Below are positions 13,848 through 18,639 of a DNA stretch of 18,639 nucleotides, in pieces. Numbering within the stretch: position 1 is the stretch's first letter; every line of letters starts with the position of its first letter. The DNA comes from Opitutales bacterium. GTDB lineage: Bacteria > Verrucomicrobiota > Verrucomicrobiia > Opitutales > T3Sed10-336. The position numbers and the translations under genes are program-made. The stretch lies in assembly GCA_007132315.1 (NCBI GenBank), contig SLOW01000305.1, positions 1-18,639 on the forward strand, given 5' to 3'. The notes under the pieces are model-generated. The model did no database searches. It had not been told where the DNA came from and was given only the letters and a program-made list of their open reading frames with translations.

Positions 13848-16397
13848 ATGGCCGCCCGCCTTCCCGTCCGCGATCTCCAGCCATCCATCGCCGGAGCTCT
13901 GCAAGCGGAAAACCGGCTGATCCTGGAAGCCCCCACCGGCTCGGGCAAGTCCACCCAGGTTCCCCAGATCCTGGTCGAGGAGGGCTTCGCCCAAAACGGT
14001 GAAATCGTCGTCCTCCAACCCCGGCGTCTGGCGGCACGGATGCTGGCGCGACGGGTCGCGGCGGAACGAGGTACGGCGCTCGGCGATGAAGTCGGTTACC
14101 AGATTCGTTTCGACCGCGCGGCCTCGGCCCGCACCCGCGTCCGGTTCGTCACCGAGGGGATTCTGTTGCGTCGCATCATGGACGATCCCAGCCTCCCCGG
14201 AGTCGCCGCCATCGTATTCGACGAATTTCACGAGCGTCACCTCTACGGCGACCTCACCCTGGCCCGCGCGACCGGAATCCAAAGCACACAGCGGCCCGAT
14301 TTGAAGCTGTTGGTGATGTCGGCCACCCTGGAACGCTCTGCCCTCGAGAATTACCTGGCGCCGGCCAAAACGCTCAGGTCCGAAGGCCGCACGTTTCCGG
14401 TGACGGTGGAATACCTGCCCCGCACCGCCCGGCCGGAGCAAGCGCGCCTCTGGGACCTGGCGGCGCGCGAACTCGACCGCATGGTCGGGGAAGGCGCACA
14501 GGGCGACGCCCTGATCTTCATGCCGGGGGCGGGCGAAATCCGCCGCACGGTGGAAGCCATCCGGCATTATCCGGCGCTGCGCGACCGGGCTGTTTTTCCT
14601 CTCTACGGAGAACTCCCACCCGAGGTCCAGGACGCCGCGCTGGCTCCCTGCGACCGGACAAAAATCGTCGTCGCCACCAACGTCGCCGAAACCTCGCTCA
14701 CAATCGACGGCATCCGCCTGGTGGTGGACGGCGGCCGGGCACGGGTCGCCCGCTTCGATCCCCACCGGGGCATCAACACCTTGCTGGTCGAGAAGATCTC
14801 CCGGGCTTCGGCCGAGCAGCGCTCGGGCCGCGCCGGGCGCACCGCCCCCGGGCGCTGCCTGCGCCTGTGGACCGAAGAGGACCACATCGCCCGGCCCGCC
14901 GCGGATGTGCCGGAGATCAAACGACTGGATCTGGCGGAAACGTTCCTGACACTCAAGAACAGCGGATTCGACGAACTCGACGCCTTCCCGTGGCTCGAAG
15001 CCCCCGAAACCGTCGCCCGGGAACGGGCCGAGCGCCTTCTCCAAGACCTGGGGGCAACCGACCGGCAAGGCCGCATCACCGAACTCGGGCGCCGCATGGC
15101 GGCGTTTCCCGTCCACCCGCGCTACGCCCGCATGCTCCTCGCCGGCCGGGAATCCGGGTGCGTTCGCGAGGTCGCCCTGATCGCCGCCCTGACTCAAACG
15201 CGCGATCTGCTGGAAAAACGGATCGATCCGTCGGTCCGCCGCCGGCGCGAGGATCAGCTCGGTGACCAGGAACTGTGCGATTTTTTCACCCAGATGCGAG
15301 CCTGGCACGTCGCGGCGCGCAACCGTTTCTCCGACGAAACCTGCCGGCGGATCGGCGTTCACGCCGGTACCGCCCGTCACACAAAACGGATCTTCACCTA
15401 TTTCCAACAACTCGCGGGCTCGCCGAGCGAGTCGGCTCAAATCGAAATTCCGTTCGAGGAATCCGAAGCGGTACGCTGTTGCGTGTTGCTCGGGTTCCCC
15501 GATCAAGTGGCCCGGCGCTCTTCCCGCGGAACCCTCCACTGCGAGATGACACACGGACGGCGCGGGACGCTCGACCGGGAGAGCGCCGTCCGGAGCGCCG
15601 CGCTGTTTGTCGCCTCCGAAGTAAACGAAGTCCACACCGCCGGGCGGAGCTCCGACGTCACCGTCCGACTGACCCTGAGCACCGCCATCGAAGAGAGCTG
15701 GCTCGAATCGCTCTTCCCCGGAGACTGCCGAACCGAAAACGACGTTCGGTTCGATCCCGCGCTCCGCCGCGTCGTCGGCGAGGAACGGCGCGTCTTCCGC
15801 GACCTGCTCCTGCAGGCCAAGACCACGGAAAACCTCCCCGACGACACCGCCGCATCCCTCCTCGCCACCGAAGTCCTGGAGGGCCGCTGCGGTCTCAAGC
15901 AGTGGGACCACCAGGTCGAGCAGTGGATCGCCCGCCTGAATTTTCTGGCTCGCCACATGCCGGAACTCGAGCTTCCGCCGATCGCTTCCGAAGACCGGCG
16001 CGCTCTCGTCGAGCAGATCGTCCACGGAGCCCGCGGATACAAGGAAATCAAAGACAGAGCCGTCCTGCCGACCGTGAAAAGCTGGCTCTCCGACGAACAA
16101 GCCGCGCTGGTCGATCATTACGCTCCGCCCTCCCTGACACTGCCCAACGGTCGCAAGGCGAAACTCACCTATTCCGAAAACGAACCGCCCATATTGGCTG
16201 CACGAATACAAAACCTTTACGACCTGAAGAACAACCTTCTTGTGGCGGGAGACCGCGTGTCCGTTGTCGTTCATGTTCTCGCGCCCAACCAGCGCCCGGT
16301 TCAGGTCACGCGCGACATCGCCGAATTCTGGAAAACCGGTTATCCGGGGATCAAGAAACAACTCCAGGGACGCTACCCAAAACATGAATGGCGCTGA
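13848..16397 (+). CDS. hrpB: ATP-dependent helicase HrpB (DExH family)
   Basis: This 849-aa cytoplasmic helicase belongs to the DEAH/RHA-related superfamily 2. Motif I is APTGSGKST (28-36), motif II is DEFHERH (125-131, the DEFH form usual for HrpB), motif III is SAT (158-160), motif V is NVAETSLTIDG (278-288) and motif VI is QRSGRAGRT (324-332). The HrpB-specific C-terminal domain follows from about 700 and ends with the diagnostic FWKTGYPGIKKQLQGRYPKHEW-type tail. The length matches the 800-850 aa norm. The cellular substrate of HrpB is not well defined in most bacteria; an RNA or RNP role is usually assumed. The gene starts 3 nt after the PPIase stop, so they share a transcript. Reversed frames on the opposite strand stay open across most of this gene because of its GC-rich codons. 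Confidence 0.95.
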   Translation: MAARLPVRDLQPSIAGALQAENRLILEAPTGSGKSTQVPQILVEEGFAQNGEIVVLQPRRLAARMLARRVAAERGTALGDEVGYQIRFDRAASARTRVRFVTEGILLRRIMDDPSLPGVAAIVFDEFHERHLYGDLTLARATGIQSTQRPDLKLLVMSATLERSALENYLAPAKTLRSEGRTFPVTVEYLPRTARPEQARLWDLAARELDRMVGEGAQGDALIFMPGAGEIRRTVEAIRHYPALRDRAVFPLYGELPPEVQDAALAPCDRTKIVVATNVAETSLTIDGIRLVVDGGRARVARFDPHRGINTLLVEKISRASAEQRSGRAGRTAPGRCLRLWTEEDHIARPAADVPEIKRLDLAETFLTLKNSGFDELDAFPWLEAPETVARERAERLLQDLGATDRQGRITELGRRMAAFPVHPRYARMLLAGRESGCVREVALIAALTQTRDLLEKRIDPSVRRRREDQLGDQELCDFFTQMRAWHVAARNRFSDETCRRIGVHAGTARHTKRIFTYFQQLAGSPSESAQIEIPFEESEAVRCCVLLGFPDQVARRSSRGTLHCEMTHGRRGTLDRESAVRSAALFVASEVNEVHTAGRSSDVTVRLTLSTAIEESWLESLFPGDCRTENDVRFDPALRRVVGEERRVFRDLLLQAKTTENLPDDTAASLLATEVLEGRCGLKQWDHQVEQWIARLNFLARHMPELELPPIASEDRRALVEQIVHGARGYKEIKDRAVLPTVKSWLSDEQAALVDHYAPPSLTLPNGRKAKLTYSENEPPILAARIQNLYDLKNNLLVAGDRVSVVVHVLAPNQRPVQVTRDIAEFWKTGYPGIKKQLQGRYPKHEWR

Positions 16398-16409
16398 GCC
16401 TAAAACGGC

Positions 16410-16442
16410 GACGGATCCCGGAGCCACATTCCGGGGTCCGTC
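16410..16442. terminator. Hairpin between convergent hrpB and GHMP genes, probable bidirectional terminator
   Basis: GACGGATCCCGGA (16410-16422) pairs with 16430-16442 over 13 bp, with one G-U pair and a 7-nt loop. On the minus strand the stem is followed within a few bases by GTTTTAG, a short T-run. On the plus strand no T-run follows. It sits 13 nt after the hrpB stop and 74 nt after the GHMP gene on the minus strand. Confidence 0.5.
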
Positions 16443-16515
16443 ACCTATACGCGCGGGCGCGGCGGCCGGGAATCATTCAGTTCGCCCCGCCGTCTCAAAC
16501 GCAACGCTTCTTCGG

Positions 16516-17703
16516 CTACTGTTCGACCAACGCCACGATCGTTCCGGAGATTCCGTCGCCGCAAAGGCGGAGGCCGCGGACCGTACCGTCCGCCGAAGCG
16601 TGCAGCGCCGCCGCCCCGCGCTCCACGTCCGCGTCGATCAAACCGTGGCGGGCATACTCCTCCCGAGAGGCATCCATCGCCTCGCCCAGACGCGAAAGCA
16701 CATCTTCTCCCCCGCCGTTTTCCGATTCCGCCAGCATGTGCAGTACATCGCCCGTGCGGCGGTGTTCTTCGAGCACGCTCCGCAAGGCGGCGCGTACAGC
16801 ATAATTTCCGGAAGGTCGAATCTTCATGGGTCCCGGAGGCGGAGGCGCATCCAATGCGAGATAACGCTCGCCGTCGATCGATTCGGGCAGCGCTTCCCCG
16901 CCGCATTCGCGGAACAAATCCAGCGGAATATCAACCGCGTGATGCCAGGCTCGAGCGAGGTGCCGTTCGATAAGCTTCCATCCCATGAAGGCGGCCGTGC
17001 GTCTGTTGAGCGCCGCCTCCCGGCGCGTCGGCGACGGTCCGGGACCGGGTCGCCAGATCAAATGCGACCCCGCCGGCAAGGGCAAGCATGGATACAGACG
17101 TTCGGGCTGACAGAGAACGGGCAGCAGCTTTCCCGCACTACCGTAAGCCGTCGCCATTTTGTCGGCCAGCACGGCGTCCCTCCCGAGCAGATCGGTTTCC
17201 GCCTGGTGGACGATTCGGGCGGCCTCCGTGGTGAGAAATTGTCTGCCTGCCAGTTTTTCCAACCCCAGCAAAACGGCGATTCCCATCGCCTCGTCGGCGC
17301 CGCAGTCTCCTTGCGGAACATCCTGCTCCACCCGAATCCGCAATCCTTCGGAAACCACCCACACACGGGTTTCACAAAACACCAACAGGCAGGCAACACA
17401 CAACGCCGCATCGAGCGGCAAGCTTTCATCTCGCAACAACCGGCCCAATTCCTCACGCGGAGCTTTGCGACGCAAGGCGTCCCTGTAGGGAGGTAACTCA
17501 ATCGAAACCGTATCCCTTCCCACTATGGATAACCGAAGCTCGGCGCCGGCCTCCTCGGTCACGGTCGTTCGGACCTCCGCGGAAATCGGTGTCGAAAGCA
17601 ACCAACCGCCGTCGCGCCGGGCCGGCCCGCCCAGCACCTCAATCCGCCCAGGCGCCCGCCCCGACTCCTCCCTCCTCAATGGTTTTGCACGCCGGAAAAA
17701 CAT
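16516..17703 (-). CDS. GHMP-family sugar kinase-like protein with degenerate ATP loop (galactokinase/arabinokinase-like)
   Basis: This 395-aa protein aligns by eye with galactokinase and plant L-arabinokinase domains. RAPGRIEVLGG (16-26) matches GHMP motif 1. VPQGDCGADEAMG (129-141) sits where the phosphate loop P-x-G-x-G-x-S-S-S should be, with Ala-Asp-Glu in place of the serines. DAVLADK (176-182) keeps the catalytic Asp position of G-x-M-D-Q. AYGSAGKLLPVLCQP and RREAALNRRTAAFMGWKLI follow the arabinokinase pattern. CGDGISGT (381-388) stands for motif 3, normally GxGxGG. The sugar-binding D-Y after motif 1 is also replaced by Arg-Arg. It may be a pseudokinase or a sugar-binding protein. The start is uncertain: the GAGGG directly before ATG 17703 is too close to serve well, and coding-like sequence precedes it out of frame. 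Confidence 0.7.
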   Translation of the reverse strand: MFFRRAKPLRREESGRAPGRIEVLGGPARRDGGWLLSTPISAEVRTTVTEEAGAELRLSIVGRDTVSIELPPYRDALRRKAPREELGRLLRDESLPLDAALCVACLLVFCETRVWVVSEGLRIRVEQDVPQGDCGADEAMGIAVLLGLEKLAGRQFLTTEAARIVHQAETDLLGRDAVLADKMATAYGSAGKLLPVLCQPERLYPCLPLPAGSHLIWRPGPGPSPTRREAALNRRTAAFMGWKLIERHLARAWHHAVDIPLDLFRECGGEALPESIDGERYLALDAPPPPGPMKIRPSGNYAVRAALRSVLEEHRRTGDVLHMLAESENGGGEDVLSRLGEAMDASREEYARHGLIDADVERGAAALHASADGTVRGLRLCGDGISGTIVALVEQ

Positions 17704-17706
17704 CCC

Positions 17707-17832
17707 TCAACGCCCGCGCAACCAGACCTGTATTCGTCCCGGTTCGCGATTCACCCAGAACCACCCGGGAACACGGGGGAGCGGGGAAACCAATCCTTCG
17801 GCCCCGATTTCGATTCCGATCTCCCCATTCAT
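17707..17832 (-). CDS. Possible 41-aa leader ORF or broken 5' end of the GHMP gene
   Basis: An ATG at 17832 with TAGGA 4 nt upstream opens 41 codons that end in TGA, 3 nt before the ATG of the GHMP gene and in the same frame. The peptide starts MNGEIGIEIGAEGL and ends PGRIQVWLRGR. It has no recognised domain. It could be a short co-translated leader, or the true N-terminus of the GHMP protein separated by a stop or frameshift. A second, overlapping frame here also looks protein-like (see findings), so the assignment is weak. Confidence 0.3.
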   Translation of the reverse strand: MNGEIGIEIGAEGLVSPLPRVPGWFWVNREPGRIQVWLRGR

Positions 17833-18149
17833 AGCGTCCTACTTACGAAATAGGAACGGCTCCAAGCAAACGCGAAACATGATGCCGGAGTTCCAAAGAG
17901 AGAATCAACACAGGCATCAAACGGTTCCTGAAAACGCCGCCAAATACTTGTTTCACAACCTTCATTTCCAACGCGGGCCTTACAATAAAAACCATTCCAC
18001 TCTTGATTTCTTTCCGAATCGCAAGAAGTTTTGTGAATATAGAAAATCTCACATTTAATAAATGGCACTGGACAACGAGGAACAATCCGTGCAATAAGAC
18101 AACAAAACCAAATATAGATTTGGTTTTCGTGAACCAATCCAAAAAGAAA
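17833..18149. other. AT-richer intergenic region between the GHMP and basic HTH genes
   Basis: Base composition drops clearly in GC here relative to the rest of the window. A minus-strand ORF of 99 codons (17843-18142) crosses it. Its peptide has two hydrophobic runs but no ribosome site or known motif, so I do not call it as a gene. The region must carry the promoters of both flanking divergent genes, but I see no convincing -35/-10 pair. A 10-bp perfect inverted repeat lies at 18104-18127. Confidence 0.5.
18104..18127. repeat. Perfect 10-bp inverted repeat upstream of the basic HTH gene
   Basis: AAAACCAAAT (18104-18113) and ATTTGGTTTT (18118-18127) are separated by the 4-nt loop ATAG. It ends 22 nt before the ATG at 18150 and 1 nt before an alternative GTG start at 18129. 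It could be an operator, a leader hairpin, or a weak AT-rich terminator. Confidence 0.5.
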
Positions 18150-18639
18150 ATGGCAATACAAACATTGGGTAAAAAATACCGAAACGAATCGGAGGCAATC
18201 CGTGCCCTTCAAAATGAACTGAGCAGGATTGAAGAGCAAAAACACGCTCGTGAGGAGGAAATCATGAAAGAACTTCCCAATCAAGTCGGCCTCTCGAGTG
18301 TCGATGAGTTGATTCGAGCGCTGGCCGAGCATGCCAGTCCGGCCGTGCGCAAAAAGGTGCTTGGAACCGCCGCGCGAAAGAAGCGCGCGCGGAAGAAAAC
18401 AGCCCGGAAATCGGCCGCCAAGAAGGGCGCGCGCAAGACGACGGCCAAGAAAGCGACGCGCAAGAAGCGCGCCGCAAAGAAAGGTGCGGCAAAGAAAGAC
18501 GTCGCCAAGAAAGCGACCCGCAAGCGCAGTCGAACCCGGGTGACGGAAGAAACGATCGCCAAAATGAAGGAGGCTTTTGACTCCAAGATGAGCGGATCCA
18601 AGATTGCCAAACAATTCGGCGTCTCCCTCTCGACCGTCC
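18150..18639 (+). CDS. Lys/Ala/Arg-rich histone H1-like protein with helix-turn-helix (3' end missing)
   Basis: The frame is open from ATG 18150 to the window edge, giving 163 residues of an incomplete protein. Residues 8-40 look like a short coiled coil (ALQNELSRIEEQKHAREEE). Residues 41-66 are a small helical segment (LSSVDELIRALAE). Residues 67-128 are a highly basic tract built from AAKK, ARKK and ATRKK units, as in histone H1-like nucleoid proteins. Residues 131-163 (TEETIAKMKEAF, then SGSKIAKQFGVSLSTV) match a resolvase-type helix-turn-helix. The likely role is DNA binding or compaction in the nucleoid, by inference. In-frame GTG 18129 and ATG 18264, the latter with a strong GGAGGA site, are alternative starts; I keep 18150 because the coiled-coil part reads as coding. 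Confidence 0.75.
   Translation, partial: MAIQTLGKKYRNESEAIRALQNELSRIEEQKHAREEEIMKELPNQVGLSSVDELIRALAEHASPAVRKKVLGTAARKKRARKKTARKSAAKKGARKTTAKKATRKKRAAKKGAAKKDVAKKATRKRSRTRVTEETIAKMKEAFDSKMSGSKIAKQFGVSLSTV
18381..18535 (+). repeat. Degenerate Lys/Arg/Ala-coding repeat tract
   Basis: Short in-frame units encoding (A/T)(A/K/R)KK recur throughout this tract. A 21-nt unit at 18444-18464 recurs at 18504-18524 with a single mismatch, 60 nt apart. Such tracts vary in length between strains by slippage or recombination in H1-like genes. Confidence 0.6.

Noticed and set aside
12912..16427. Minus-strand open frame of 1171 codons across hrpB and part of the PPIase gene
   Set aside because: It is the antisense shadow of two clearly coding GC-rich genes. 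Its translation is rich in Gly, Arg and Pro with no recognisable domain, and the plus-strand frame has a full set of helicase motifs.
17704..17709. In-frame TGA before the GHMP gene as a selenocysteine codon
   Set aside because: No SECIS-like hairpin follows the TGA, no selenocysteine genes are seen, and the family has no selenocysteine at this place.
17843..18142. Minus-strand 99-codon ORF in the AT-rich gap (start MDWFTKTKSIFGFVV)
   Set aside because: Two hydrophobic stretches make it tempting as a membrane peptide, but it has no ribosome site and no homology I recognise. It also begins inside the 5' region of the divergent gene. AT-rich DNA yields such hydrophobic frames by chance.
17829..18614. 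Minus-strand open frame of 261 codons at the window end
   Set aside because: It is antisense to the Lys-rich tract, which gives artificial Phe/Leu/Ala/Arg runs. The plus frame has coherent coiled-coil and HTH segments.

Overview
The window is GC-rich, densely coding bacterial DNA. No 16S rRNA or other phylogenetic marker is present, so the assignment is inference. The best fit is Verrucomicrobiota (Opitutae-like) or a close PVC relative. The hints are a secreted cyclophilin with an appended 'SPDLEAW ... FFRV' type domain common in exported proteins of that phylum, a Lys/Ala/Arg-rich protein ending in a small helix-turn-helix, weak or absent Shine-Dalgarno sequences before several genes, and an archaeal-type RNA ligase with its PIN partner.

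Layout. Positions 1-1157 hold a small lipoprotein gene between two very strong intrinsic terminators. Positions 1158-3695 (+) hold a secreted cupin, a MerR/CarH-like regulator and an Rnl3-family ATP-dependent RNA ligase. The ligase converges, with a 10-nt tail overlap, on a minus-strand PIN-domain 'RNA ligase partner' gene (3686-4261). Positions 4410-10735 (-) form a compact signalling operon. In transcription order it encodes a REC-HisKA-HATPase kinase, a single-domain response regulator, a 67-aa unknown protein, a PilB/GspE-type ATPase and a PAS-PAS-HisKA-HATPase-REC-REC-Hpt hybrid kinase. The first four genes overlap or nearly abut. Upstream on the same strand is an HTH-metallo-beta-lactamase fusion (10806-11648).

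From 11874 the plus strand carries pyrE, a secreted cyclophilin PPIase with an acidic low-complexity insert, and hrpB, which starts 3 nt after the PPIase stop. A hairpin separates hrpB from a convergent minus-strand galactokinase/arabinokinase-like GHMP protein whose ATP-binding loop is degenerate. The last ~800 nt are less GC-rich and hold the start of a basic, repeat-bearing HTH protein cut off by the window end.

The two most interesting units are the RNA ligase/PIN pair beside a CarH-like regulator that has lost its cobalamin-ligand His, and the PilB ATPase embedded in a multi-component phosphorelay operon. A short motif, CGACAG(A/G)CTCCT, recurs in three non-coding segments in the same orientation. 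No tRNA, rRNA, CRISPR array, transposase or attachment site was recognised.
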